Made by a program: the position numbers and the translations under genes. DNA of 64,000 nt from Acidobacteriaceae bacterium. Its GTDB lineage: Bacteria; Acidobacteriota; Terriglobia; Terriglobales; Acidobacteriaceae. Positions 52,920-61,776 of the stretch are shown piece after piece (position 1 is the first letter of the stretch; every line of letters begins with the position of its first letter). Below the pieces are notes generated by a model that made no database searches, was not told the DNA's origin, and worked only from the letters and a program-made list of their open reading frames with translations. The DNA lies in the NCBI GenBank assembly GCA_003151335.1, contig PLXE01000104.1, positions 62,001-126,000 on the forward strand, in the 5' to 3' direction.

Positions 52920-53555
52920 TTAGCCTACCGGTTGCGCTTGGCGCTCCAGGGCTTGCATGGTTGCCAGGATGGTATCGGTCACCAGTTCAATTCCCGGGTC
53001 CGAACTCAACATCAAGTGGTAAAGGCGACGGCAGGGCCACTCGGCATTGAAGTATTTGCGGACGAAGGCGGCGCGTTCGCGATCGATGGTGTCCACCATC
53101 TCCTCGGCGTATTTCTCTTCCATCTTCAATTTGACCATGCGGCGGATTTTTTCCTCGCGCGAGCCATACACGAACACGCGAAATGTGTCCCGCCGGTTTC
53201 TGAGGATGTAGGGCGCACCGCGGCCAACGATCACGCAGTTTCCTTCTTCGCCCTTCTGCTCGATGATGGAGGTAGCCAGTTCCACCATCTCGTCGGCGCC
53301 GAACAGTTTGTCATCCGAAATGGGCAGCGACCGCTCGTAACTGCCGCGCCAAAATACTTTGGCCAGACGATGCATGAGCGGGTCACATTTCTCTTCACAA
53401 TGCGCTACCGCTTTTTCGTCCACCGAGGCGAGCTTCGCGATCTCGCAGGTGAGTTGCCGGTCCAGAAGCTGCCATCCCTTGCGCCGCGCCAGCTGCGCGG
53501 CGACCAGGCTGCCACCGGCGCCATACTCGCGTTCCACGGTAATCACCCTGAACAT
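52920..53555 (-). CDS. Cytidylate kinase-like P-loop protein
   Basis: A 211-residue P-loop kinase of the cytidylate kinase-like family (PF13189 type). The P-loop is REYGAGGSLVA at the N-terminus; CVIVGRGAPYIL and VFVYGSREEKIRRMV follow as in CMP kinases, but the NMP-binding part differs, so the substrate is unsure. ATG 53555 begins at the family N-terminus (MFRVITVEREY). It is convergent with the glycerate kinase gene. Confidence 0.85.
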   Translation of the reverse strand: MFRVITVEREYGAGGSLVAAQLARRKGWQLLDRQLTCEIAKLASVDEKAVAHCEEKCDPLMHRLAKVFWRGSYERSLPISDDKLFGADEMVELATSIIEQKGEEGNCVIVGRGAPYILRNRRDTFRVFVYGSREEKIRRMVKLKMEEKYAEEMVDTIDRERAAFVRKYFNAEWPCRRLYHLMLSSDPGIELVTDTILATMQALERQAQPVG

Positions 53556-53761
53556 CGGCTGCCACCCCACTAGCCGAATCATAGCGCAAGCTGTGCCGCC
53601 CGAACCATAGCAGAAAGGGACTGCCAAGGCGGAGGTTGCCCCCGGATCCCTTGCAGTCATCGGTGTCGATAATTGTTAAGTCTTGTAATGCAGGGAGAGA
53701 CGGTTGCGCCCGCAGGGTTAGTAATGACATCAACATGATTAGGCAAGAGGAGGCCAAGAGT

Positions 53762-54385
53762 ATGCGAAGACTAGTGCTGTTTAGCCTGCTGCTGACCATG
53801 AGCGCGGCCGCGGTAGCTCAAACATCTTCCGCGACGGCGGCGAGTCAGCCACCTTCAAGTTCGGCAGTTCTGATGTCGAGCAATGGGCCGGTGGTGGCCG
53901 ATTACGGCAAACAATCACAGTCCAGCGACCCGGTGGAAAACAACATCGCCAGGGAAGTTCGTCACGAGTTGCTGATGCTACCCTACTACTCTCTGTTCGA
54001 CGATCTCGGGTACACCGTGCAGGGTCGCACAGTGACCTTGACTGGCAGTGTCACCAGCGAGCACGCGGTAACCAAGTCCGATGCTGAAAATGCGGGGAAG
54101 CGCGTCGAAGGCGTGGACAAGGTCATTAACAACATAAAGATCTTGCCACCGTCGCCGATGGACGAGCGGGCACGGACCAAGGTTTATCGATCTCTGGAAA
54201 ACACGGCATCGCTGTCCCGGTATTTCTGGGAGGCTGCGCCCAGTATCCACATTATTGTCGAGAATCAGCGGGTCACGCTGAAGGGTTTCGTGAACAGCGA
54301 AATGGACAAGAACCTGGCTACTATGGCCGCCAATCAGGTGCCTGGTATTTTTCAGGTGACCAATGAATTGCGGGTTGTGAAGTAA
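53762..54385 (+). CDS. Exported protein with two BON domains
   Basis: A 207-residue protein with a signal peptide (RRLVLFSLLLTMSAAAVAQ) and a Ser-rich linker, then two BON domains (about 60-125 with GYTVQGRTVTLTGSVTSEHAV, and 130-207 with IHIIVENQRVTLKGFVNSEMDKNLA). BON domains bind phospholipid or stabilise the outer membrane, as in OsmY. AGGAGG precedes ATG 53762 by 8 bases. A perfect 9-bp GC hairpin follows at 54437-54459. Confidence 0.88.
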   Translation: MRRLVLFSLLLTMSAAAVAQTSSATAASQPPSSSAVLMSSNGPVVADYGKQSQSSDPVENNIAREVRHELLMLPYYSLFDDLGYTVQGRTVTLTGSVTSEHAVTKSDAENAGKRVEGVDKVINNIKILPPSPMDERARTKVYRSLENTASLSRYFWEAAPSIHIIVENQRVTLKGFVNSEMDKNLATMAANQVPGIFQVTNELRVVK

Positions 54386-54436
54386 CCAGTGGAGCTGCGG
54401 ACGGAGTTGTTCGGGGTCGAGATTGACTGCGATCAT

Positions 54437-54459
54437 GTGCGCCCGTGGTACGGGCGCAC
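54437..54459 (+). terminator. GC-rich hairpin after the BON gene
   Basis: GTGCGCCCG-tggta-CGGGCGCAC, a perfect 9-bp stem 52 bases after the stop. No T-run follows, so termination is only possible. Confidence 0.4.
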
Positions 54460-54525
54460 GCCTGCGGGTAGCCGTGGGCGTCGCCGTGAATGCCAATAAC
54501 GCGCGGGACAAGGTATGCTTTCAAT

Positions 54526-55557
54526 ATGGATCGCGTACCCTCAGCGGCGGCGGAAAGTTTCTCCTTTGATGTAGTAGTGATTGGCGCTGGCCCGACCGGC
54601 CTCGCCTGTGGCATTGACGCCAAACGCGCCGGCTTCACTGTGGTCAACATTGACAAAGGCTGCCTGGTCAACTCGCTGTACAACTACCCCAGCAACATGA
54701 CGTTCTTCACTACGCCTGAACTGCTGGAAATCGGCGACCTTCCATTCTCCAGTCCCAATCAAAAGCCCACCCGTCAAGAAGCGCTGGAGTACTACCGCAA
54801 GGCCGCCGAGCACTATGAGCTCGATGTTCGGCAGTACGAGCCGGTATCGAAGATCGAAGGCAGCGACGATCATTTCGTCGTGCACACCACCAACCTGCAC
54901 GGCCACGCGCGCGAATACCATGCCCGCAAGCTGGTCCTGGCGACCGGTTATTACGATCGGCCGAATTACATGAACATTCCCGGCGAAGACTTGTCCAAGG
55001 TCATGCATTACTACCGCGAGCCGCATCCCTTTTTTGGACTCAACGTGCTGATCGTCGGCGGAAAGAATTCGGCGGCGATTGCCGCGCTGGAGTTATGGCG
55101 TCACGGCGCGCGAGTCACGCTGGTGCATCGCGGGCCGGGAATCAGCAATTCGGTGAAGTACTGGATCAAGCCCGACATCGAGAACCGCATCAAAGCCGGA
55201 CAGGTGACGGCTTACTTCAACACCTGCGTGCGGGAAATCACTCTGGAGCATGTTGTGCTCGACACGCCGCAAGGTGAAGTGACGCTGGAGAACGACTACG
55301 TTTTTGCGCTGACCGGCTATCATCCGGACTTTGAATTTCTCTGCGCGCTCAGCGTCAAGTTGAGCAGCGAAGCCGACAAGCGGCCGGTCGTCAATCCTCA
55401 GACCCTGGAAAGCAATGTGCCGGGAATTTATCTGGCGGGCGTAATCGTCGCCGGCATGAGCACCAGCGAGATCTTCATCGAGAACGGACGCTTTCACGGA
55501 CAACTCATCGCGGCGGATTTGAAGCAGAAGCTGAAGACGGAAGCCGTGTCGGCGTAA
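54526..55557 (+). CDS. ypdA: YpdA-type FAD/NAD(P) reductase
   Basis: A 343-residue flavoprotein of the YpdA family, thought to reduce bacillithiol disulfide in organisms with that thiol. It has an N-terminal FAD motif GAGPTGLACGIDAKRAG, a second dinucleotide motif VLIVGGKNSAAIAALEL, and the conserved YNYPSNMTFFTTPELLEIG and late GIYLAGVI...SEIFIENGRFHG. It lacks a CxxC pair, so it is not a thioredoxin reductase. ATG 54526 was chosen over 54490 by family N-terminus. Confidence 0.88.
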   Translation: MDRVPSAAAESFSFDVVVIGAGPTGLACGIDAKRAGFTVVNIDKGCLVNSLYNYPSNMTFFTTPELLEIGDLPFSSPNQKPTRQEALEYYRKAAEHYELDVRQYEPVSKIEGSDDHFVVHTTNLHGHAREYHARKLVLATGYYDRPNYMNIPGEDLSKVMHYYREPHPFFGLNVLIVGGKNSAAIAALELWRHGARVTLVHRGPGISNSVKYWIKPDIENRIKAGQVTAYFNTCVREITLEHVVLDTPQGEVTLENDYVFALTGYHPDFEFLCALSVKLSSEADKRPVVNPQTLESNVPGIYLAGVIVAGMSTSEIFIENGRFHGQLIAADLKQKLKTEAVSA

Positions 55558-55583
55558 AAGTTGCCGGTGGCCGCGACATCAAT

Positions 55584-55916
55584 CTACCCCAGAGTGACCG
55601 TCCCCCCGCCTATTTGTTCGTTGATCAGGCGCGCGACCAGCGGCTTCAAAGCCTCCCCGGTTTTGCTAAGCACGAAGTCCTGCTTCTCCTCGGACCAGTC
55701 GAGCTTGAAGCTGGTGGACAGCGCCGATATCCAGATTTGCCGCACCGGTGAGTTGGGCGAGATGACGAATCTTCCCGGAGGCTCTTCGAAGCTGATGTGC
55801 AGCGCCCCGGAATTCTCTTCGACCTCGAAGTCGGCGTCGCCTTCCGCGGCGTAGAGGCTGCGCTTCAGCACTTCCAATGCCGCGTCGGCGCGGCGGCGAA
55901 AATCTTGTTCGTCCAT
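55584..55916 (-). CDS. cyaY: Frataxin homologue CyaY
   Basis: A 110-residue protein with the frataxin fold order: acidic first helix (DEQDFRRRADAALEVL...DADFEVEENS), beta strands GALHISFEEPPGRFVISPNSPVRQIWIS and the last helix EALKPLVARLINEQIG. CyaY binds iron on its acidic ridge and modulates Fe-S cluster assembly on IscS. The conserved QIWIS(A) strand is strong evidence. It is convergent with the YpdA gene and lies 33 bases after thiG on the same strand. Confidence 0.85.
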   Translation of the reverse strand: MDEQDFRRRADAALEVLKRSLYAAEGDADFEVEENSGALHISFEEPPGRFVISPNSPVRQIWISALSTSFKLDWSEEKQDFVLSKTGEALKPLVARLINEQIGGGTVTLG

Positions 55917-55949
55917 GCCGGAATTATACGTGCCGTTGCAGCCTGCGAA

Positions 55950-56732
55950 CTACCGCACCACGCCCTCCAGCGGCGAGCTCGCGGTCGCGTACAGCTTCTT
56001 CGTCATGCGGCCAGCCAGGTAGGCCTGGCGTCCCGCCAGCACCGCGTTCTTCATGGCTTCGGCCATCAGCACCGGATCCTGCGCTCCAGCGATGCCGGTA
56101 TTCATCAGCACGCCGTCAACCCCAAGTTCCATCGCAATGGCCGCGTCCGAGGCCGTGCCCACGCCCGCATCCACAATGAGCGGCACCTCGGTGATCATCT
56201 CGCGCAGGATGCGAATGTTGGGCTGGTTCTGAATTCCCATGCCGCTGCCAATCGGCGCACCGAGGGGCATTACCGCACTCGCACCGGCGTCAATCAGACG
56301 CTTGGCAACTACAATGTCATCAGAGGTATATGGCAGAACGGTAAAGCCTTCCTTCACCAATACGCGGGTCGCTTCGATGGTGGCCTGCACGTCGGGAAAG
56401 AGAGTTTGCTGGTCGCCAATGACCTCGACCTTCACCCAATCGGAGAGTCCGACTTCACGCCCCAGGCGGGCGGTGCGGATCGCCTCGTCGGCGGTGTAGC
56501 AGCCGGCCGTGTTGGGCAGCAGGAAATATTGCTGGGGATCGATGTAGTCGAGCAGCGACTCCTTGCTGCGGTCGAGGTTCACGCGGCGCACCGCGACGGT
56601 GACCATCTCGGCGCCGCTGGCCGCGAGGGCGCGCGCCGTCTCTGGCCCCGATTTGTATTTACCCGTACCCACGATGAGCCGCGAACGGAACTGCCTGCCT
56701 GCAATAGTGAAGTTGAAGGAGTCCATGCGCAT
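55950..56732 (-). CDS. thiG: Thiazole synthase ThiG
   Basis: Builds the thiazole phosphate ring of thiamine from DXP, dehydroglycine and ThiS thiocarboxylate. The 260-residue TIM barrel has [12 protein letters not shown], the Schiff-base Lys in [15 protein letters not shown], and [16 protein letters not shown] and [18 protein letters not shown]. The start is ATG 56732 or 56726; neither has an SD. ThiS and other thi genes are not in the window. It may be cotranscribed with cyaY, 33 bases downstream. Confidence 0.95.
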   Translation of the reverse strand: MRMDSFNFTIAGRQFRSRLIVGTGKYKSGPETARALAASGAEMVTVAVRRVNLDRSKESLLDYIDPQQYFLLPNTAGCYTADEAIRTARLGREVGLSDWVKVEVIGDQQTLFPDVQATIEATRVLVKEGFTVLPYTSDDIVVAKRLIDAGASAVMPLGAPIGSGMGIQNQPNIRILREMITEVPLIVDAGVGTASDAAIAMELGVDGVLMNTGIAGAQDPVLMAEAMKNAVLAGRQAYLAGRMTKKLYATASSPLEGVVR

Positions 56733-56845
56733 ATTGTAATGAAAAGCGGAAGAGTATGGATGTGATCGGCCGCACAGAAGCTGACTTGGCGTTTGGCAAA
56801 CAGCAACCTTTGCGCCGCTGTCCTTCGTCATTTAGATTGTGAAGA

Positions 56846-57745
56846 ATGGCGACAACAGGTGAACGCTTCGAGCGCGCCGTATCCATCATGGCGCGGCTGC
56901 GTGGTCCCGGCGGATGTCCCTGGGACCGCGAACAAACCTTCGACACCATCAAACCCTACACCCTGGAGGAAACCTACGAGGTGCTGGAAGCCATCGACGC
57001 CCGCGACTGGGATGAGCTTCCTGGCGAACTCGGCGATCTGCTATTGCAAGTGCTTTTCTACTCGGAAATGGCAGCCGAGGAAAAACGTTTTTCCATCGAC
57101 GATGTGCTCGACCGGCTCTCCAACAAGCTGATCGATCGGCATCCGCATGTGTTTGGCGACGTGAAAGCCGACACGCCGGGCGATGTCTTGCGCAACTGGC
57201 ACGCGCTGAAAGCCGAGGAGAAGAAGAAACGCGAGATGGAGTCCGGAGAAAAGGGGAAGGAGCAAGATCATCGCGAGTCGGTTCTGGCTGGAGTGTCTTC
57301 CGCTGTGCCGGCGTTGATGGAGGCCTACAAGATCAGCTCCCGTGTGGCCAATGTTGGCTTCGATTGGCCAAACATCGAGGGGCTATTCGATAAATTGAGC
57401 GAGGAAACCGAGGAACTTCGCCAAAACCTGGAAGAGTATCCCGCGCCGGGTCCACGTCCGGAGTCGGCCGCAGGCGTGGCGGGCGCGCGCGGCGCGAAGA
57501 TTTCCCCGGACTTGCGCTCGCGATTGGAGGACGAGGTCGGCGATCTCCTGTTCGTACTGGTAAACATCGCACGCTACCTCGCCCTCGATCCCGAGTCGGC
57601 GCTGCGCAAGACGAACCGCAAGTTCCGCCGGCGCTTCCAGTATCTTGAAGATAGGCTTCGCGAGCAGGGACGCAAGCCATCCGGGGCATCGCTCGACGAA
57701 ATGGAGTCGCTGTGGCAGGAATCGAAGCGGCAGGAAAAAGCGTGA
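56846..57745 (+). CDS. mazG: Nucleoside triphosphate pyrophosphohydrolase MazG
   Basis: Hydrolyses (d)NTPs to monophosphate and PPi, limiting damaged or excess nucleotides. The 299-residue protein has two MazG domains. The first carries GGCPWDREQTFDTIKPYTLEETYEV and EELGDLLLQVLFYSEMA-type EExxE...ExxD acidic motifs; the second carries FDKLSEETEELRQ and EDEVGDLLFVLVNIAR. A Pro/Ala-rich linker precedes the second domain. The stop overlaps the start of the following acetyltransferase gene (GTGA). Confidence 0.95.
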   Translation: MATTGERFERAVSIMARLRGPGGCPWDREQTFDTIKPYTLEETYEVLEAIDARDWDELPGELGDLLLQVLFYSEMAAEEKRFSIDDVLDRLSNKLIDRHPHVFGDVKADTPGDVLRNWHALKAEEKKKREMESGEKGKEQDHRESVLAGVSSAVPALMEAYKISSRVANVGFDWPNIEGLFDKLSEETEELRQNLEEYPAPGPRPESAAGVAGARGAKISPDLRSRLEDEVGDLLFVLVNIARYLALDPESALRKTNRKFRRRFQYLEDRLREQGRKPSGASLDEMESLWQESKRQEKA

Positions 57746-58512
57746 CCGCAAACAGCATCGTCCTCCGCAACTGCACCGAGCTGGAGGAGTATCGCGCTTG
57801 CGTGACTCTGCAGAAGCAGGTCTGGGGATTTGCGGATAACGAGTTGGTGCCGTTGCGCATTTTTTCCCTGGCGCCCAAAATTGGCGGGCAGGTGATCGGC
57901 GCATGGGAAGGCGAAACGCTGGTGGGCTTTGCCTTCTCGATTCCGGGCATCCGCAGCGGGCATCCCTATCTGCACTCGCATATGCTTGCGGTGAAAGAGG
58001 GCTACAGAGACACCGGCCTGGGCAGACGAATCAAGCTTTTTCAGCGCGAGGACGCCATCGCACACGGCTACGAATTGTTGGAGTGGACTTTCGATCCGCT
58101 GGAGATCAAGAACGCTTACCTCAATCTGGAGCGGCTGGGGGCGATCGCTCGCCGTTACAACCTCAATCAATATGGGATTACGTCATCGCCGCTGCAGGGT
58201 TTTCTTCCTACGGATCGGCTGGTTGCCGAGTGGTGGTTGACTTCGAGGCGGGTTGAAACTCTGCTCTCCACGGGTAAGCATCCGGAATTTGTCGAGGAGG
58301 CGCGCGTGGAAGTTCCCGCCGCGATCTACGCGTGGAAGCAACAGCCGGACACTCGGCAGAAAGCAGCGGCGGTGCAATTGCGCAACCGCGAGGCATTTCT
58401 GTCGGCGTTCTCGCGCGGGCTGGCTTGCCTGGGTTATGAGCGCGATGCCAGCGGCAATGGTAGGTTCCTGCTGGGACGGTGGGAGGAAGACTGGTCGTAT
58501 GCGAGCAAGTGA
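57742..58512 (+). CDS. GNAT-family acyltransferase paired with menC-type racemase
   Basis: A 256-residue GNAT-fold protein: VVW-type core with LVGFAFSIPGIRSG, SHMLAVKEGYRDTGLGRRIKLFQREDAIAHGYE (CoA-binding Q/RxxGxG region GLGRR) and ITSSPLQGFLPTDRLVAEWWL. Relatives beside N-succinylamino acid racemases succinylate D-amino acids using succinyl-CoA, which fits the next gene. GTG 57742 overlaps the mazG stop and has AGGA upstream. Only 3 bases separate it from the racemase-like gene. Confidence 0.82.
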   Translation: MTANSIVLRNCTELEEYRACVTLQKQVWGFADNELVPLRIFSLAPKIGGQVIGAWEGETLVGFAFSIPGIRSGHPYLHSHMLAVKEGYRDTGLGRRIKLFQREDAIAHGYELLEWTFDPLEIKNAYLNLERLGAIARRYNLNQYGITSSPLQGFLPTDRLVAEWWLTSRRVETLLSTGKHPEFVEEARVEVPAAIYAWKQQPDTRQKAAAVQLRNREAFLSAFSRGLACLGYERDASGNGRFLLGRWEEDWSYASK

Positions 58513-58515
58513 TCG

Positions 58516-59625
58516 ATGAAGATTGAAGCCATCACCCTGCGCGAGCTGCAAATGCCGCTCGTTCACTTTTTTGAGACGAGCTTCGGACGCACCACTACCC
58601 GGCGCATTTTGCTGGTCACCGTACATGCCGACGGACTGGAAGGCTGGGGCGAGTGCGTCGCCGGCGAAGCTCCTTATTACAGCGAGGAATACATCGAGGG
58701 CGCGTGGGACGTGAGCGCGCGCTACCTGGCGCCAGCGCTGCTTGGCAAGACGTTACAGTCGGGCTCGGAGGTACCCGCTCTGCTGGCGCGCGTGCGCGAA
58801 CATCGCATGGCCAAGGCGGCCCTGGAAAACGCGGTCTGGGACGCTGAAGCGCAGGAGAAGGGAACTCCGTTGTGGAAGCTGCTCGGCGGCACGCAGCGCG
58901 AGATCGCGTGTGGCGTGAGCATCGGTATCCAGGATTCGCACGAGCAACTGTTGCAAAAGATCGAAACCGAACTGGCCGCCGGATACCAGCGCATTAAAGT
59001 CAAGGTGAAGCCGGGATGGGACGTCGAGGTGCTGGAGAAGATTCGTGCCCGCTGGAATGGCATTTTGCTGAGCTGCGACGCCAACTCCGCTTACACGCTG
59101 GCCGACAGCGACCGCCTTAAGGATTTCGACCGCTTCAATCTGCTGATGATTGAGCAACCGCTGTGGAGCGACGATTTCTACTTTCATGCGCGGTTGCAGA
59201 AGCAATTGCTGACAGCAATCTGCCTCGATGAAGCCATCCGCAGCGCGCGTGACGCCGAGGCCGCCCTGGAACTTGCCGCCTGCCGGATCATCAACATCAA
59301 GGTGGGGCGCATAGGCGGTTTCTCGGAGGCGATCCTGGTGCACGATGTAGCGCAGGCTTTCAAAGTACCGGTCTGGTGCGGAGGCATGCTGGAGTCGGGA
59401 ATTGGCCGCTCTCACAATGTGGCACTTTCGACGCTGCCAAACTTTACGCTGCCGGGCGATGTCTCGGCTTCGAAGCGATACTGGAAGGAAGACATCATCG
59501 AGCCCGAGGTCGAGGTCTCACCGCAGGGAACGATCGCCGTCAGCGACAAGCCTGGCCGTGGCTATGAGCTGCGCAAGGACTTGATTGAAAAGCTGACCGT
59601 GCGAAAAGAAGTGCTGAAGAACTAG
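58516..59625 (+). CDS. menC: o-Succinylbenzoate synthase / N-succinylamino acid racemase
   Basis: An enolase-superfamily enzyme of 369 residues. Catalytic bases: KVKVK (second Lys of the KxK pair, GYQRIKVKVKPGWD) and Lys in INIKVGRIGG. Metal ligands: Asp in LLSCDANSAY, Glu in MIEQPL, Asp in ICLDEAIRSA. Members of this subfamily do OSB synthesis for menaquinone, racemise N-succinyl amino acids, or both. The upstream GNAT gene favours the racemase role; absence of other men genes agrees. Both roles remain possible. Confidence 0.88.
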   Translation: MKIEAITLRELQMPLVHFFETSFGRTTTRRILLVTVHADGLEGWGECVAGEAPYYSEEYIEGAWDVSARYLAPALLGKTLQSGSEVPALLARVREHRMAKAALENAVWDAEAQEKGTPLWKLLGGTQREIACGVSIGIQDSHEQLLQKIETELAAGYQRIKVKVKPGWDVEVLEKIRARWNGILLSCDANSAYTLADSDRLKDFDRFNLLMIEQPLWSDDFYFHARLQKQLLTAICLDEAIRSARDAEAALELAACRIINIKVGRIGGFSEAILVHDVAQAFKVPVWCGGMLESGIGRSHNVALSTLPNFTLPGDVSASKRYWKEDIIEPEVEVSPQGTIAVSDKPGRGYELRKDLIEKLTVRKEVLKN

Positions 59626-59684
59626 AGCGGGTTCTGAACTGTGCACTTCAGCGGGACTATTCATGACCCACTGATTTCTTGGAG

Positions 59685-59836
59685 TGTCATCCTGAGCGAC
59701 GAGGTCGCCGTGGCGACCGAGGAGTCGAAGGAACCCTTTAGCCGCCAGGTAATCCCAGACTCGTTGCTGCGCTAAGCACCGCGATTCTTTGCAGCTATAG
59801 GAGTCCTTCGACTCGCTCCGCTCGCTCAGGATGACA
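59685..59836. repeat. 152-bp element with perfect 14-bp inverted ends
   Basis: Begins TGTCATCCTGAGCG and ends CGCTCAGGATGACA. An inner inverted pair GAGTCGAAGGA / TCCTTCGACTC is also present. It lies between the convergent genes ending at 59625 and 59873 and has no coding potential. Confidence 0.85.
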
Positions 59837-59872
59837 GACAGAAAAGCAGGGTGAAACGGCTCGAGCCCCGCT

Positions 59873-60751
59873 TCACTTGTGACTTTTGTTTGCCGCCTTC
59901 ACGCCGCCGCCATTTTCGGCCACTACTTCATCGCTTTTGTACAGTAGCTCCAAAGCTTGGGCCGTGGTGAGATTGGCGGGAACCGGATGAAAATCGTAGG
60001 TTGTTTCCGTGGACGAAATGGTGAGCGGCTTAACCAGCAAGATCCTGCCATTGAACTGAAGGGTCTGACGCACCATCTCCCAGTGGCCTCCGCCCACTTC
60101 CTTTTGCTCGATGACAAACTTGCCCCCGTGGTAGAGCCTGCCCAGAATGCCCCAGCCGAAGTCCACATCCTTGAACAGGGTGCCATCAATCTTGGCGAAG
60201 CGCCCCGCTCTGGGATCGATCAGCATGTCGCCTTGCATGCCCTGGTACACCATGGTTTCGTGGTTCGGAGGATTGAATTTCGGGTTCGTCTTAAAGGTGA
60301 GGCGCACGAGCGGGCTGCCGTTAGGGCCGGGCTGCTCTCCGGCGTAGGTGTAGAGAAATGCGTCGGGCAGGCTGGTTAACATGACCGACTCCCGCTGGTC
60401 CTCCTCCTTCGTGGCCTGCTTTCGCTTACGACGCGCCTCGGCATCGTTGGCGAACTTCCGTAGCTTCTGATCGTCCTTGGCCCGCTGTTCGGGCGTCAGT
60501 GGCTTGTCGTTGATGGCTATGGTTCTTAGCAGTCCCCCCTGCGGAGTCTGGATTACTTGTTTCGTAATCGCATGGCCCTTTTCCTCGGTGCGGTCCTTGA
60601 ACATGAAATAAACAGGCGAGTTGCTGGCTGTGATCTCGTTCGCGGCAGCGCGGCGCACCAGTTCGAGCGGGTCGATGTCTGGCTTCTGCTGGGCGCGACC
60701 CACCATACTGGCCGTCAAAGCACACAGCAATACGGCTACGGTCCGACCCAT
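59873..60751 (-). CDS. Secreted protein of unknown function
   Basis: A 292-residue exported protein with a signal peptide (TVAVLLCALTASMVGRAQ). After a charged helical stretch (LTPEQRAKDDQKLRKFANDAEARRKRKQ in part) comes a beta-rich region with RLTFKTNPKFNPPNHETMVYQGMQGDMLIDPRAG, which recalls the LolA-like sheet but is not a safe match. ATG 60751 has GGGAAAG upstream. The family appears to be common in acidobacteria; the role is unknown. Confidence 0.72.
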   Translation of the reverse strand: MGRTVAVLLCALTASMVGRAQQKPDIDPLELVRRAAANEITASNSPVYFMFKDRTEEKGHAITKQVIQTPQGGLLRTIAINDKPLTPEQRAKDDQKLRKFANDAEARRKRKQATKEEDQRESVMLTSLPDAFLYTYAGEQPGPNGSPLVRLTFKTNPKFNPPNHETMVYQGMQGDMLIDPRAGRFAKIDGTLFKDVDFGWGILGRLYHGGKFVIEQKEVGGGHWEMVRQTLQFNGRILLVKPLTISSTETTYDFHPVPANLTTAQALELLYKSDEVVAENGGGVKAANKSHK

Positions 60752-61041
60752 ACGCTTTCCCGATAGATGCACAAGTTCTAGGCTCAACCGCAAGATAGCT
60801 CCACCCCAATTAGACGAGACGCTACGCGTCTTAGTTGCTTTTTCGACAAGCTCGTTCGGGGCGCCGGGAAAACCCGCAATTGCAGCATCTTTCAGCTAAG
60901 TGTTGGCTCCGGCGGAGGGTCTGGCGCACTCGTCCAAGAAGATTGCGATCAGGCTGCCCGTTTGGTTTCAGGAGGAGATCGTTTTTCAGAGAGTCGGCAA
61001 ATTCTCATCCGGCGGGTATAGATTCGTGAAGTGGATACGCC

Positions 61042-61776
61042 GTGCTGAACCGGCAGAGTCAACCTCAGCCGAGCGCTCCGCCATTGGCCGGCGATCTCGC
61101 CGCTTCATTCCTAATGCGACGAACTGTCATTCCGGAGTTGCTCGACGACGACCTGGGCACAGCCGCAGAGATTGCGGGATCCCTAAGCGATTTGCGGCGT
61201 ATTAATCAGTGGTTCGGGGGAATGCGTACAACGACTGATTTACTTCGCCGAGTTGCGCGCGAGGGCGACTGCCGCAAGCTCTCGCTACTGGAAGTGGGCG
61301 CGGGGGCCGGAGACGTGGCTTTGGCGGCCCAGAGGGTGCTCGCAGAATCCGGCATTGGGTTGCAGGTGACCCTTCTGGACCGCTTGTGGTCGCATCTGCC
61401 ACGTGGCACAGCTTCGGTTGCCGGCGACGCCTTGCGCCTGCCCTTTCAGAATGACACGTTCGATGTCGTAAGTTGTTCACTGCTGGCCCATCATTTTGGG
61501 CCCAAGACGCTGGTGAATTTTGCCGGCGAATCCCTGCGCGTCTGCCGGCAGGCCGTGCTGATCAACGACCTCATACGCAGCCGCTTGCACCTGCTGCTGG
61601 TTTATCTTGGATTGCCGCTCTTCCGCAGCCGCATCACTTGGCATGACGCACCGGCGTCGGTCCGGCGGGCCTACACCTGCGACGAGATGCGGGTTTTGCT
61701 GGCGGACGTAGGAGCCAGGAAAATTCAGGTTTCGCGACATTACCTATTTCGCATGGGCGTGCTGCTGTGGAAGTGA
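61042..61776 (+). CDS. SAM-dependent methyltransferase
   Basis: A 244-residue class I methyltransferase. Motif I is LLEVGAGAGDVALAA; VAGDALRLPFQNDTFDVVSCSLLAHHF covers motifs II-III. The opening segment RRTVIPELLDDDLGTAAEIAGSLSDLRRINQWFGG is typical of methyltransferases beside type III polyketide synthases and FAD reductases. The start is GTG 61042 or ATG 61114; neither has an SD. The next gene overlaps by four bases. No polyketide synthase is in the window. Confidence 0.82.
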   Translation: MLNRQSQPQPSAPPLAGDLAASFLMRRTVIPELLDDDLGTAAEIAGSLSDLRRINQWFGGMRTTTDLLRRVAREGDCRKLSLLEVGAGAGDVALAAQRVLAESGIGLQVTLLDRLWSHLPRGTASVAGDALRLPFQNDTFDVVSCSLLAHHFGPKTLVNFAGESLRVCRQAVLINDLIRSRLHLLLVYLGLPLFRSRITWHDAPASVRRAYTCDEMRVLLADVGARKIQVSRHYLFRMGVLLWK

